A stretch of 64,000 nucleotides of DNA from Methanobacterium sp. (GCA_020855015.1 JAHKLP010000019.1:1-64000), one strand, 5' to 3'; positions 8,700 to 20,062 are shown, numbered from the stretch's first letter. The notes: generated from the sequence alone by a model not told the origin. Translations and numbers: made by a program.

Positions 8700-9587
8700 A
8701 TGAATGTTAATCTAAAAAGTCTGAAACAACATGAAGAATGGAATGAAAGCTATTATTTCAATTTCCATGACAGAAATAATGATTTAACAGCTTTTATGCG
8801 TATAGGTAACAAGGTTAATAAAAACGAAAAATCGATGTTCTTTTTTTTGATGACTTCACAACATATAGCTGGAATTAAGTTAGATGCTCCTTGTGATAAT
8901 GAACCATTGAATATTGCTGGTTTAAAATATGATGAGATCGAATCTGGGAAATGGAAACTTAAATTTAATGGGTCCATCTTTGATCCCCTTGCTGAAGTTC
9001 CTCAGAAATTAAGGGTTAAAATGGATGTGACCTGGGAAGCTCTGAACCCCTTGATGGATTATGTAGATTGTGTTGATGAAAAACAGACAAATATGTCCAA
9101 AAATGTTGCATCAGAGCATTATGAACAGTTTGGGAAAGCTGTGGGTGTAATTGAAATTGATGAGGATGTATTTGAAATTGATGCTCTGGGTGAAAGGGAT
9201 TTGAGTCGTGGTGTGCGGGAATGGGGATCTCCCAAGATGTGGATGTGGATTAACTCTGCGTTTTCTCATGATGAGGCTTTCAACATAACGAAACTTTCTG
9301 TTGATGAAGGGGATGTTGATGCAGGATATTTATATACCGGTTCAGTTAACATACCACTTATAAAATCTAACATAGATGTAAAATTTAATAAAGGAATTCC
9401 ATCAACCTTCTCTATGGCCTTATTTGATAAAAAAGGTTCCAGATATGAAGTAGAAGGTGAAGTTATCAGATTTGGGATGATCCCAGTTGATGGTAGAATG
9501 ATTCTAATAGAAACAATTTCAAAATATCTTTGGGATGGCAAAGAAGGATACGGTGTGGCCGAGTTTCTCGTTCCCCAACCTAAATAA
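8700..9587 (+). CDS. Lipocalin-like protein (DUF7064/AttH-CrtC-like)
   Basis: 295-residue soluble protein with no signal peptide or membrane helix. Alternating strands with many aromatics (ESYYFNFHD, GIKLDAP, KWKLKFNGSI) and the central GERDLSRGVREWG followed by WMWINSAF suggest the two-lobed beta-barrel fold of AttH/CrtC/Svf1-like proteins, now split into DUF7064/DUF7065. I recognise the fold only by pattern. It lies 26 bp downstream of the phosphotransferase. Such proteins bind or modify hydrophobic molecules, so the pair may act on a lipid-like or isoprenoid substrate; that is inference. Its end converges on the acyl-CoA synthetase remnant. Confidence 0.5.
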   Translation: MNVNLKSLKQHEEWNESYYFNFHDRNNDLTAFMRIGNKVNKNEKSMFFFLMTSQHIAGIKLDAPCDNEPLNIAGLKYDEIESGKWKLKFNGSIFDPLAEVPQKLRVKMDVTWEALNPLMDYVDCVDEKQTNMSKNVASEHYEQFGKAVGVIEIDEDVFEIDALGERDLSRGVREWGSPKMWMWINSAFSHDEAFNITKLSVDEGDVDAGYLYTGSVNIPLIKSNIDVKFNKGIPSTFSMALFDKKGSRYEVEGEVIRFGMIPVDGRMILIETISKYLWDGKEGYGVAEFLVPQPK

Positions 9588-9609
9588 ATTCTTTAGTAAA
9601 TTTGAACCT

Positions 9610-11388
9610 TTAAAAAGCTGATTTTACTCCAGCATATTCATTTTTTAGCTTCAGCCAATCAACTTTGCCGATGAGTGTTGTGGGTAATTCCTTTCTAATC
9701 TCTATTTCCCTTGGAACACTCCACTTAGCTAAATATTCATTACATAGATCCATAATTTCATTTTTAATCTTATCTGAATCCACGTATCCCTCTTTTAATG
9801 TTATGAATGCTTTAATTTTCTCTATTTGATATTTGTCAGGAACGCCAATAACACATGATAATGAGACTGCTTCGTGTTTATTTATGACCTCTTCGATTTG
9901 ATTGGGGAAAACAGAATAACCGGAACTTTTAATCATGCGTTTAATCCGGGATTTGAAATAAAAAAATCCATCTTCATCCATGTAACCTAGATCACCTGTG
10001 TGGCACCATTTTAATCCATCAGGATGCACTTTTAACACTTTATCAGTTTCTTCAGGATTATTATAATACTCCAACATCACTGTAGGTCCACTGATACATA
10101 TTTCTCCATCTTCGCCAGGGGGAAGATCTTCAGTTGTACCTACCTTAACTATCTTATATAGCATATCTGGTAGTGGAACACCCATACTGCTCAGTTTATC
10201 AGTGGTATTGGGTATTAAACAACTGACAGTAACAGTTTCAGTTAATCCATATCCTTCCTGCATGGTAACTATACTGCCCCTTTTTTGTATAAATTCATTG
10301 AATTGTTTTTTCAATTCAATAGGAACTGAGTCTCCACCTGCAAAAATGCCTTTTAGGCTTTTAAAGTTGGATTTTTGCATTTTTTTACTTCGAAGTAATG
10401 CTTCATACAAAGTTGGAACTCCTGCAATATACTGTGGTTTGTGTTTTGCAAACTGGTCTGCGAAGATAGTAGCATTAAATTTTGGGACTAAAATAGAGCA
10501 AGCACCTACACAAATAGGGAGATGAATACAAACAGTAAGTCCAAAGCCATGGAAAACTGGAAGGATGCACATTATTTTATCTTATTTGATTTTTCCCAGG
10601 CGTTCATCATTTAAGTGAGCTAAACACTGAACAACAAGTGCATTAAAGTTATCATTGGATAATAAAACTCCTTTTTGGATTCCGGTTGTTCCACCAGTAT
10701 ATAGAACCACAGCACCATCCGCAGGTTTCATTTTAGTTTTAATAACTTTATGGGATTTTTTACCAATTTCAATGAATTTTTTCCATGAAATGAGGAATTT
10801 ATTGTCATTAAATCTGACTTTTGGAATTTTACGACCTTCAAGAGCCCAAAAGCCCATGGTCATTCTTTTTCCCAAGAAGTCGCTGATTTTGGCAACTATT
10901 ACCTTCTCAACGTCCAGATGTTCTTGAACTTTCTGAAAGTTCATGAATGAGAAATCACCAATTAAAATAAATTTACTGTTGACATGTTTCATGTAAAACT
11001 CAATTTCCTTTGGAGCAGATAGGGGATGGATCATATTGGCAATAGCTCCTACTTTATTGACCGCATAAAACATGATGACTGCATGAGGAGTGTTAGGCAT
11101 GCATATGGTAACTGCATCGTTTTCAGTAACTCCCATTTCTACTAATGCCCTAGCACAATAATCAACTTGAGAGATTAGGTCTTTAAATTTAGTTTTTGTG
11201 CCCATAAACTCTAATGCAACAATATTACCATTCTCGCTTGCTGAGCTTGCCAACATTTCATAAATAGTTTTTTTCGGGTAGACGAGATTTGCAGGAGTTT
11301 TTTTATTATAAGATCTGAGCCAGGGGCGATTATATTTTAATTTGTCTTCTGCCTCTATTATCAAAGGTGAAATATTCATAAAACACAA
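9610..11388 (-). pseudogene. Acyl-CoA synthetase (AMP-forming), split by one in-frame TAA
   Basis: ANL-superfamily ligase, activating a carboxylic acid to acyl-AMP and then acyl-CoA. The first part (10582-11388, 268 residues) carries A3 motif YTGGTTGIQKGVLLSN. The second part (9610-10572, 320 residues) carries ILPVFHGFGL, the EGYGLTET motif, TGDLGYMDEDGF and the C-terminal GKVDWLKL lysine region. A single TAA at 10582-10584 separates them, followed in the same frame by GAT AAA ATA ATG; homologues read through here into DKIM-ILP-FHGFG. Everything else, about 590 residues, is intact, so this is a recent nonsense mutation, a sequencing error, or a readthrough site. It lies 21 bp downstream of the E2-like acyltransferase gene. 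Confidence 0.85.
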
Positions 11389-11409
11389 CCTGATTTTTAT
11401 AATAGTTAT

Positions 11410-12399
11410 TTATATGGCATCATCAATAGGAAAACGTTCTAATTTTTCTTCCAATGCTTTAGGGTTATTTATAATTTCCTTAAATTCATTCATGGCCCTG
11501 ATATAATAGAATCCATCACTAATACGTTCATCTATAGTTGTAGAAATTTCAACAAAATATCTTTCAACTAATTTTCCTGTTTTTTCATCATGGATTCTGT
11601 CTTTGTGAATTTCTCCTAAACAAATAAAAACAGAAGTTGTTCCCCTATCATACAAATGATGATATGGAACATTTCTAAGACCTATACTCCCCAGATTTGC
11701 TACGAATACGCTGGCATGCATTGGATCTTCCTTATAAATATCTTTAGGATATCTATCAATGTAATCTAGAAAATCCAAAAAACTTATTGCCAAATGAACT
11801 ATTATTTTAGGAAACTTTGCAAATAAATTAAGTATATCTGTTGCATCATCCGCATCCTCTGTTTTTACTATTTTAATCCCTTTATTTAATTTGGAAACTA
11901 TCGACCATAGAGTTTCATCTCTTTTGAAGGACTTTTTAATGGTAGTCTCTTCACCTTCTTCTGTAAATTCTTTTTTAGCTACAAAAGCAATCTCAATTTT
12001 CTTTCTCTGATAAAATTTTCTCCCAGAAATAAACCGGTTTAGATGAGGTTTTACTGAGAAAAGTCTCACCAAAGCAGCTAAAAAAAGGTTAAAATATGTA
12101 ATTTTATCAATAATCCCCTCAGGAGTTTTAAGAGGATTTTTGGATAATTCATTATTTTTATCTTCTACATACATAACAAAATCAGTAACATCAATTTTTT
12201 CTTTAAAATAAATGGCAGAAGAATTTCTTGAAGTCATTAAATGGGGAACAAGATTAGAAAATGAACTTAAATTTTTTAATACCCAACCATCCTTTCTATC
12301 TCCCCATCTTTTTTCTCCAGGATAAGATGAGCGGGAATTAAACTTATTTTTATTCGCAGAATCTTGAATTACTTCTTGATTTTTATTTTCAACTGACAT
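11410..12399 (-). CDS. 2-oxoacid dehydrogenase E2/CAT-fold acyltransferase, no lipoyl domain
   Basis: 329 residues. The core matches the catalytic domain of dihydrolipoamide acyltransferases and chloramphenicol acetyltransferase (PF00198): TYFNLFLAALVRLF followed by HLNRFISGRKFYQRKKI, the substrate-channel FVANLGSIGL, and the terminal STTIDERISDGFYYIRAMNEF. The last motif corresponds to DHRxxDG, with the general-base His replaced by Glu. No lipoyl or peripheral-subunit-binding domain precedes it; the first 60 residues are polar and charged (GEKRWGDRKDGW). It begins the operon with the acyl-CoA synthetase 21 bp downstream, so it may take acyl-CoA from that enzyme. Substrates are unknown. Confidence 0.7.
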   Translation of the reverse strand: MSVENKNQEVIQDSANKNKFNSRSSYPGEKRWGDRKDGWVLKNLSSFSNLVPHLMTSRNSSAIYFKEKIDVTDFVMYVEDKNNELSKNPLKTPEGIIDKITYFNLFLAALVRLFSVKPHLNRFISGRKFYQRKKIEIAFVAKKEFTEEGEETTIKKSFKRDETLWSIVSKLNKGIKIVKTEDADDATDILNLFAKFPKIIVHLAISFLDFLDYIDRYPKDIYKEDPMHASVFVANLGSIGLRNVPYHHLYDRGTTSVFICLGEIHKDRIHDEKTGKLVERYFVEISTTIDERISDGFYYIRAMNEFKEIINNPKALEEKLERFPIDDAI

Positions 12400-12849
12400 A
12401 TTCCTCCCTAAACACTATTGATGTTATTGATTAAAAGTTTGATATAAATTTATATTATTAATCGTTATGATTAGTCCAAAAAATGATATGATACAGTTAT
12501 ATTCTCCATATTACCCCACCATAATGAGTTTAATCAGATAAGGGACGTCAATGGGATAATATTGTTTGGAAATAGTAGAAAAGATTTCAGAATACCATAA
12601 TTATTAGGAAACAATTCTAATCCCTATGCTTTCCCGATAGTTAGAGTGCAAAACATATTACAAATAAATTAATATAGACTTTAGACACAATACAAATAAA
12701 ATAAAAATTTTAAAAAAAAATCGAATTACATAGTTTTTTGTAGAAAAATTATTTGAGAACCAAGTAAAATTATTTGCAGGATGAACTAATAACTTCTGGA
12801 TAAATTTCTCAATATATTTTTATATTTTATCATTTAGGAGCGATATATA
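12400..12849. other. Intergenic region, 450 bp, divergent promoters
   Basis: AT-rich region between the divergent acyltransferase gene (start 12399) and prf1 (start 12850). It must hold both promoters. A T/A-rich element (ATATATTTTTATATTTTATC) sits at about 12811-12830, only 20-40 bp before prf1, and TATAAATTTATATT lies near 12440-12453 beside the acyltransferase gene. No ORF, tRNA or clear repeat was seen. Confidence 0.45.
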
Positions 12850-14079
12850 ATGTCAGAACCATCATCAACCGAGCTTTACGAGGTAAAAAGGACTCTTAAA
12901 GAACTCTCTGAAAAAAAAGGGAGAGGTACTGAGTTAGTATCGGTTTATATACCTCCAGATAAGCAGATCAGTGATGTAGTAAAGCATATGAGAGAGGAAC
13001 TTAGTCAGAGTGCTAATATTAAGAGTAAACAAACAAAAAAGAATGTACAATCTGCTATTGAAGTTATAATGCAACGTATGAAACTTTTCCCCCGTCCTCC
13101 TGAAAGAGGTCTGGTTCTATTTGTGGGGATGATTCCTAAGGGAGGTCCTGGAACAGAAAAAATGGAAACCTATGTTTTTGAACCTCCAGAGCCCGTTCAA
13201 ACCTACACGTATCACTGTGATTCCCAGTTCTTTCTGGAACCCCTTGAAGAAATCCTTGAAGATAAAGAAATATACGGATTAGCTGTCATAGACCGTAAAG
13301 AGGCCACTATCGCCATTATGAAAGGTAAGCGGGTGGACATAGTGAAAACACTCACCAGTGGAGTTCCAGGAAAACATAAAGCCGGTGGACAGTCCCAAAG
13401 ACGTTTCGACCGATTGATTGAACTAGCAGCTCATGAATTCCTTAAGAGGATTGGAGAACATATAAACGAAGCTTTTTTAGCAGTTGAAGATTTGAAAGGA
13501 GTTATAATTGGGGGGCCAGGCCATACTAAAGAGGATTTCATTAATGGAGATTATCTTCACCATGAAATCAAACAAAAAATTATCACTACCGTTGACACAT
13601 CTTATACTGGTGATTTCGGAATAAGAGAGGTTATAGACAAGTCCATGGATGTTTTAACCGAAATTGACATTATGAAGGAGAAGAAACTTGTTCAACGTTT
13701 CCTAACTGAATTGATTGACGAAAATGGTTTAGCATCTTATGGTGAAGCCGAAGTCAGACAAAATCTGATTAATGGTGCGGTTGAAGTTTTGTTACTCTCA
13801 GAAGATATCAAATCCAAGAGATATGCCTTCGAATGTCCTTCTTGTGGAAGTGTTGCGGAAAAAACCATTAAAAACGAAACTGAATTTGAAAATATACTCT
13901 GTGAGAATTGTAGTGAAACTATGAAAGCTTCTTCCTCCCAGGATGTGATTGGTGATTTCGTTAAGTTAGCTGAGGAAGTTGGCTCAGAAGTAGAAATTAT
14001 ATCCACAGAAACTGAGGAAGGAATGCAACTATTACGGGCATTTGGTGGTTTTGGAGCCATATTAAGGTACAGAGTATGA
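12850..14079 (+). CDS. prf1: Peptide chain release factor aRF1
   Basis: Archaeal/eukaryal class I release factor recognising all three stop codons and triggering peptidyl-tRNA hydrolysis. 409 residues, the usual length. The stop-codon-reading NIKS motif is at residues 56-59 and the catalytic GGQ at 179-181 ([18 protein letters not shown]). The C-terminal domain has a zinc-binding mini-domain with CPSC and CENC pairs around residues 328-355. An AGGAG ribosome binding site precedes the ATG by 8 nt. Convergent with the gfcR-like gene. Confidence 0.97.
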   Translation: MSEPSSTELYEVKRTLKELSEKKGRGTELVSVYIPPDKQISDVVKHMREELSQSANIKSKQTKKNVQSAIEVIMQRMKLFPRPPERGLVLFVGMIPKGGPGTEKMETYVFEPPEPVQTYTYHCDSQFFLEPLEEILEDKEIYGLAVIDRKEATIAIMKGKRVDIVKTLTSGVPGKHKAGGQSQRRFDRLIELAAHEFLKRIGEHINEAFLAVEDLKGVIIGGPGHTKEDFINGDYLHHEIKQKIITTVDTSYTGDFGIREVIDKSMDVLTEIDIMKEKKLVQRFLTELIDENGLASYGEAEVRQNLINGAVEVLLLSEDIKSKRYAFECPSCGSVAEKTIKNETEFENILCENCSETMKASSSQDVIGDFVKLAEEVGSEVEIISTETEEGMQLLRAFGGFGAILRYRV

Positions 14080-14192
14080 TTAGGGCTTTGTTGGTTATGA
14101 ATAAAAGGAAAAATTAAGAATAATCTTTCTAATTTACTTCATTGAAAATGGGATAAAAAAAAGTAGATTTGGAAAATAAGCAGATTTAGTGA

Positions 14193-14792
<600 letters not shown>

Positions 14793-14858
14793 TATACCCC
14801 TCCACATTTACTAAAAGCTTTTTGCATATTAATTAATCCAGATAAGAATTTAAAATCT

Positions 14859-15811
<953 letters not shown>

Positions 15812-15812
<1 letters not shown>

Positions 15813-16681
15813 TAGCAATCCTCCATCATGCGTTTGGCAACCTCTAGACCAATACTTTCAGCCTGGCTAATTGAACCTTTAATCCTGTGTTTAGAGATTA
15901 GTTCACCTTCTTTAGATAGTAAAATTGATTGAAGTTCCAATTCATCACCACTGGTCCTCGCACATACCCCCAGGGGCCATTGACAACCCACCCCCAGCTC
16001 TTCTAGAACTTTCTTTTCAGCCATAACTTCCTTATAAGATGCTTTATGCGTTAAAGCCCCTAATAACTTCCTTTTTTTAGTGTCTTTACGTGCTACAACT
16101 GCCAGTGCTCCCTGACCAGCTGCAGGAGTAATATAATCTAATGAAAAACTTTGCTGAATGTGCTCATTAAGGCCCAATCTTTTGAGACCCGCTTCAGCCA
16201 TAACTGTAGCCTGATATTCTCCAGTTGCCACCTTTCTTATGCGGGTTTCTATGTTACCTCTAATAGGCTGTATGTCCAGATTTTTCTGATGATACTTGCA
16301 AAAAGCCTCTCTTCGTAGGCTACTGGTTCCAAAAACAGCCTCATCAGGCAAATCATCCCATTTGTATGGCGATATTAGTGCATCTCTAGGCGATTCGCGG
16401 CGAGGTACAGCTAAAATATCCAGATCATCGTTTAATTCGCTGGGGAGGTCTTTTAAACTGTGCACGGCAAAATCCACCTCTTCCTCCAGCACTGCTCTAT
16501 CCAGTTCTTTGGTGAATATTCCCTTCACATCTATATTGTATAGTTGAGAATCCTTTATTTTATCCCCTGTAGTCTTTATTATTTTTATATCAATTTCTTC
16601 ATTTGTTATATCTCTTAAAGAAGTGATTATGTTTTTGGTTTGAACCATTGCCAGACTGCTTCCTCTAGTACCTACCTGCAA
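15812..16681 (-). CDS. hemC: Hydroxymethylbilane synthase (porphobilinogen deaminase)
   Basis: Joins four porphobilinogens into hydroxymethylbilane, the step before uroporphyrinogen III. In a methanogen this feeds coenzyme F430, cobamides and siroheme-derived haem. 289 residues; N-terminal GTRGSSLAMVQT, FAVHSLKDLP, IRGNIETRI, and GVGCQWPLG, where Cys233 would hold the dipyrromethane cofactor. TTG start with GGAGATGA 8 nt upstream. It lies downstream of cfbE on the same strand, 206 bp away, with overlapping inverted repeats in between. Confidence 0.95.
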
Positions 16682-16741
16682 TACATCATCTCCGAGTGTG
16701 TGGCGAATTACTGAATTTGGGTCATGATTGTTTATTAGATA

Positions 16742-16777
16742 ATAAGCATGATTGCTTATACTTATTATTAGTATAAG
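16742..16777 (-). promoter_or_regulatory. Overlapping, mutually exclusive inverted repeats upstream of hemC
   Basis: Two perfect inverted repeats share sequence: ATAAGCA/TGCTTAT (16742-16748 and 16753-16759, loop TGAT) and CTTATACT/AGTATAAG (16755-16762 and 16770-16777, loop TATTATT). Bases 16755-16759 belong to both, so as RNA only one hairpin can form at a time. They sit 61-96 bp before the hemC start and about 110 bp after cfbE. A double operator or an alternative-hairpin leader for tetrapyrrole genes are both possible. Confidence 0.4.
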
Positions 16778-16887
16778 AATCCTTATTTGATTGATTTTGT
16801 ATGATCTTTAATAAATGTTGTCATGGAAGAAATAAACCACCTATCCTGTTTATCATGGCATAATTATTAAATACGCCAATAAGAAGG

Positions 16888-18390
16888 TTATCTTTGACTT
16901 AAATCCGCAAAATTAGAACGATAAACAATTAATATGTTATTTGATCCTTCATCAATTGCCAGATTAATAGCTTGGTCTATTTGACTGTGATAAATTGATT
17001 CTCGGCCCATTTTTTCCCACAAACTTTTACCCAACTCCCCCGCCAATATAATAAGGAGATCATCCGTGATTTGGCCTAAAAACTCTAAAAGAATTTCTTC
17101 ATCGATTTCTTCACAAGTTACGCCATAACTTCCTCCCAAAACAAGAGCGGGGTTGTCATAATCTTTAATCATTTCCACTGACTTTTTTATGGCAGTAACA
17201 TTGATTCCTGGATTGATTTCCTCAATTAATTTAACACCCTGATGTTGGCGTGATTCTTCTTGAGTAAGAGTAGATTGATTATTTATATTGTGGTATGAAG
17301 TATTCTTTGCTGTTGAGGGTATTTTTCCAAAAGAAGTTCTGCCCGGCAAACCTCTAAAGCTTTCAAGACCTTTAGTTATACAATCAGGGTTAGTTCCCAG
17401 GGATAATGATGCTGATATTGCCGATAAAGTATTTTCCAGATGATACTGGGCAGGAGCAAATGTTTTAATTTTAAAATTGTTGTTAATATGTTTACCGTCC
17501 ACTATTTCCAACCCAGTTACTTTCACTTGGAATGTAGTTTTATGTAGACCATAATCTATGTCGAATGATATGAGATTGGATTTCCCCCCGATAGAATGTG
17601 TATTTATTTTTTTATCAGCTAAAAGTTGTTTGTAGCTCTTATTTTCATGATAAATTTTATTATAAGAATCTTGGTCACATACAATTATCTTACTTTTGAA
17701 CATTTGGGATTTAGCTTCACTAGCACTACTATTTCCTTGAGAGATACTGTAATCCTCAGCAATGTTGGTGATTACTCCCACATCGGCTAGTCCTGTACCT
17801 CCCAGAGAGCTTTCAAATATACAAATTCCTACATTTGAGTTTACTTCTTGTTTGGAAGGTTTTTTTCCGTTATGGAATTCTTCGGCAAGTTTCCATGCTG
17901 TTATAATGCTTGCGGGAGTTATGCTTATGTCTTTTTGGAGTATTATATCTTCATCATTATCGACGATCTCAACACCAAGACTGCTTAAAATTAGCGGATT
18001 TTTATCACGGTATATTTCCTTTAACATGGCAACCGTGCTAGTTTTTCCTTTCACACCAGTTATCTCAATTATGGGAACTTTAATCCTATCATTCAAGAGA
18101 AAGCCCACTGCCTCATGATGGCTCATATCTGCTGGTTGAGGTAAATTACAGTGTACAGGGGCCACTACAATGATTTTTTCATTTTTTTGTGGTGAACATG
18201 CATCCTGATAACACTTTTCATAAAAAGAATCATCGACCAGTTTTACTCCACTGGTTTTGAGTGCCTTTATCTCTTCATCCTTTAAGGTGTGGTAGATATC
18301 CCAGGCGAAAACGTCATAATCCTTTTTTTTAGAAAATTCAGATGCTATTACGGTTCCTCCATGGGTCATGTCCACGATGAGAATTTTCAT
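16888..18390 (-). CDS. cfbE: Coenzyme F430 synthase (Mur ligase family)
   Basis: ATP-dependent Mur-ligase homologue that closes the carbocyclic ring, turning 15,17(3)-seco-F430-17(3)-acid into F430, the nickel cofactor of methyl-coenzyme M reductase. 500 residues. N-terminal MKILIVDMTHGGTVIASEF, P-loop EITGVKGKTSTVAML near residue 112, the Mur central domain with NIAEDYS, and C-terminal domain ending in IDEGSNNILIVYRSNFADL. The start overlaps the NAD kinase stop (TAATG). The association with hemC downstream fits its pathway. Confidence 0.92.
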   Translation of the reverse strand: MKILIVDMTHGGTVIASEFSKKKDYDVFAWDIYHTLKDEEIKALKTSGVKLVDDSFYEKCYQDACSPQKNEKIIVVAPVHCNLPQPADMSHHEAVGFLLNDRIKVPIIEITGVKGKTSTVAMLKEIYRDKNPLILSSLGVEIVDNDEDIILQKDISITPASIITAWKLAEEFHNGKKPSKQEVNSNVGICIFESSLGGTGLADVGVITNIAEDYSISQGNSSASEAKSQMFKSKIIVCDQDSYNKIYHENKSYKQLLADKKINTHSIGGKSNLISFDIDYGLHKTTFQVKVTGLEIVDGKHINNNFKIKTFAPAQYHLENTLSAISASLSLGTNPDCITKGLESFRGLPGRTSFGKIPSTAKNTSYHNINNQSTLTQEESRQHQGVKLIEEINPGINVTAIKKSVEMIKDYDNPALVLGGSYGVTCEEIDEEILLEFLGQITDDLLIILAGELGKSLWEKMGRESIYHSQIDQAINLAIDEGSNNILIVYRSNFADLSQR

Positions 18391-19226
18391 TAACTAATGC
18401 CGCCTTTGGTTAATTTTTCTCTTACTTTACGATAGAAATCTTTGGTTAAACGGACAAAATAGGCGCAGTTTTCTGATTTACGGAAAACTATTTCATCCAT
18501 GTAGTTTATTTCTTCTTCATACTGGCCGTCAATTACTGCGATAGCCTTTTTACCTTCCCTTAGGAGTTTGACTTTAATTACACTTTCATCAGAAACAACT
18601 GTAGGTCGAGCTCCCAGTTTAAAAGGACATATTGGGACGATTATAAAAGCTTTCACCCTTGGATCTATAATTGGCCCACCTGCAGACATGGAATATGCTG
18701 TGGAACCACTGGGAGTGGCAATAATGAGTCCATCAGCACGTAACTCCTCAACTATCTCATCATCAACACTAATCTGTATGTGAAGCATTTTTGCAGGTTT
18801 GCGAGTCATCAGTACCACTTCATTGAGTGCTGGTGGTAAGTCCTGATCGTGCCATACCAAAAGCTGGTTTCTCCTTTCCACGAAGTAATTCCCTGCAAGA
18901 ACCTCCTCTATTGCATTAAAAGCATTTTCAGGATCAATTTCTGTTAGAAATCCCACAGTTCCCATGTTAATTCCTATAAGGGGAGTTTTTTTGTGACTGA
19001 TAAAGCTCTGTGTGCGAAGAATGGTACCATCCCCTCCAACAGCTACCATCATATCAACGTCCATATCCTCCAATTTACGAGCTTTATCCCCGTATTTGCC
19101 CAGTTCCTTGGCCAATGGAATATCAAGTACAATTTCGACTTTTTTTTCAAGTAAGAACTCAGCTAGTTTTCCGGCAAGTTCAACAGCCTCTTTCACATCA
19201 CAACGGGCTACCAATCCCATGATCAT
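18390..19226 (-). CDS. nadK: NAD kinase
   Basis: Phosphorylates NAD to NADP. Motifs: MVAVGGDGTILRTQ (GGDG phosphate-binding) near residue 62, NMGTVGFLTEI, NEVVLM near 136 and the second site TPSGSTAYSMSAGGPI near 170. 278 residues, typical. The start overlaps the stop of the upstream phosphatase by one base (TAATG), and GGAGGGG lies just before it; ATG codons at 19226 and 19220 are both possible. In Methanocaldococcus jannaschii NAD kinase is fused to an inositol-phosphatase-type NADP phosphatase; here the same two activities are separate, translationally coupled genes. Confidence 0.95.
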   Translation of the reverse strand: MIMGLVARCDVKEAVELAGKLAEFLLEKKVEIVLDIPLAKELGKYGDKARKLEDMDVDMMVAVGGDGTILRTQSFISHKKTPLIGINMGTVGFLTEIDPENAFNAIEEVLAGNYFVERRNQLLVWHDQDLPPALNEVVLMTRKPAKMLHIQISVDDEIVEELRADGLIIATPSGSTAYSMSAGGPIIDPRVKAFIIVPICPFKLGARPTVVSDESVIKVKLLREGKKAIAVIDGQYEEEINYMDEIVFRKSENCAYFVRLTKDFYRKVREKLTKGGIS

Positions 19227-20062
19227 TACATCCCCTCCAATATACCCATGATTTCCCCATGAATAACAGAATTACATGTTGCTATTAACGATGTTTTCCC
19301 CAAAACATTTAGCTCAGTCTTGAGATCTCTCCCAAAACGGTCCGTAATTGTACATCCACATTCTTCCAGAATCAACTTGGCAGCGGCAATGTCAACTATC
19401 CGAAGATTATCTCTAACATCAACAAATGCATCGTAAGTTCCATCTGCAACATAAGCAAGTTCTATTGCCACAGCCCCCAGTATTCGCATCCTTCGAACAC
19501 TTTTACAGAGAATTTCAATTTTCCCCATATCCATACGGTAAACATAAGCACCCAACGAGACTTGTGACAAATCATTTTTGGAAGAGGGTTTGATATTTAA
19601 ACCGTTAATAAAAGCTCCTTTTCCCTTAAATGCACTGTATATGTCTCCTGTAGCATAATTTTTCACTATACCTACCTGGATATCTTTAACAGTTACAGGT
19701 ACCTTCTTATCGAGAATGGGTGCTACGGCCACTGATATTCCATAAGCCGGTATGTTCTTAACTGCGTTACTAGTCCCGTCTAAGGGATCAACCACCATTA
19801 TGACTTCTGGCTGACCATTACCAACCACTACTTGGCCTATTTCTTCACTAATGAGAATTAAAGACCTATCAACACCCCCCAGTACCTCCATAACCCTTTT
19901 CTCAGCCAAATTATCGATTAATGTCGTAGGAGTGCCATCAGCACCTATTTTAACGATTTCGCCTCCATCTTCTGAACCAATTAATGGAGATATTGCCTTT
20001 TGGGATTCTGCGATTAAATCCTGACATACCTCACCCCAAAATTCTCGATCTTTTTCATTCAT
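19226..20062 (-). CDS. suhB: Inositol monophosphatase family: fructose-1,6-bisphosphatase/inositol-1-phosphatase
   Basis: Mg2+-dependent phosphatase of the archaeal FBPase IV/IMPase family. Metal-site residues are visible: ISEEIGQ (Glu pair) near residue 72, [16 protein letters not shown] near 88, and the C-terminal [16 protein letters not shown]. 278 residues. Archaeal members hydrolyse fructose-1,6-bisphosphate and inositol-1-phosphate, and relatives fused to NAD kinase hydrolyse NADP. The one-base overlap with nadK makes NADP turnover a real possibility here. It heads the operon running to cfbE. Confidence 0.9.
   Translation of the reverse strand: MNEKDREFWGEVCQDLIAESQKAISPLIGSEDGGEIVKIGADGTPTTLIDNLAEKRVMEVLGGVDRSLILISEEIGQVVVGNGQPEVIMVVDPLDGTSNAVKNIPAYGISVAVAPILDKKVPVTVKDIQVGIVKNYATGDIYSAFKGKGAFINGLNIKPSSKNDLSQVSLGAYVYRMDMGKIEILCKSVRRMRILGAVAIELAYVADGTYDAFVDVRDNLRIVDIAAAKLILEECGCTITDRFGRDLKTELNVLGKTSLIATCNSVIHGEIMGILEGM

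Noticed and set aside
10582..10584. Pyrrolysine or selenocysteine recoding of the stop in the acyl-CoA synthetase
   Set aside because: The codon is TAA, not TAG or TGA.
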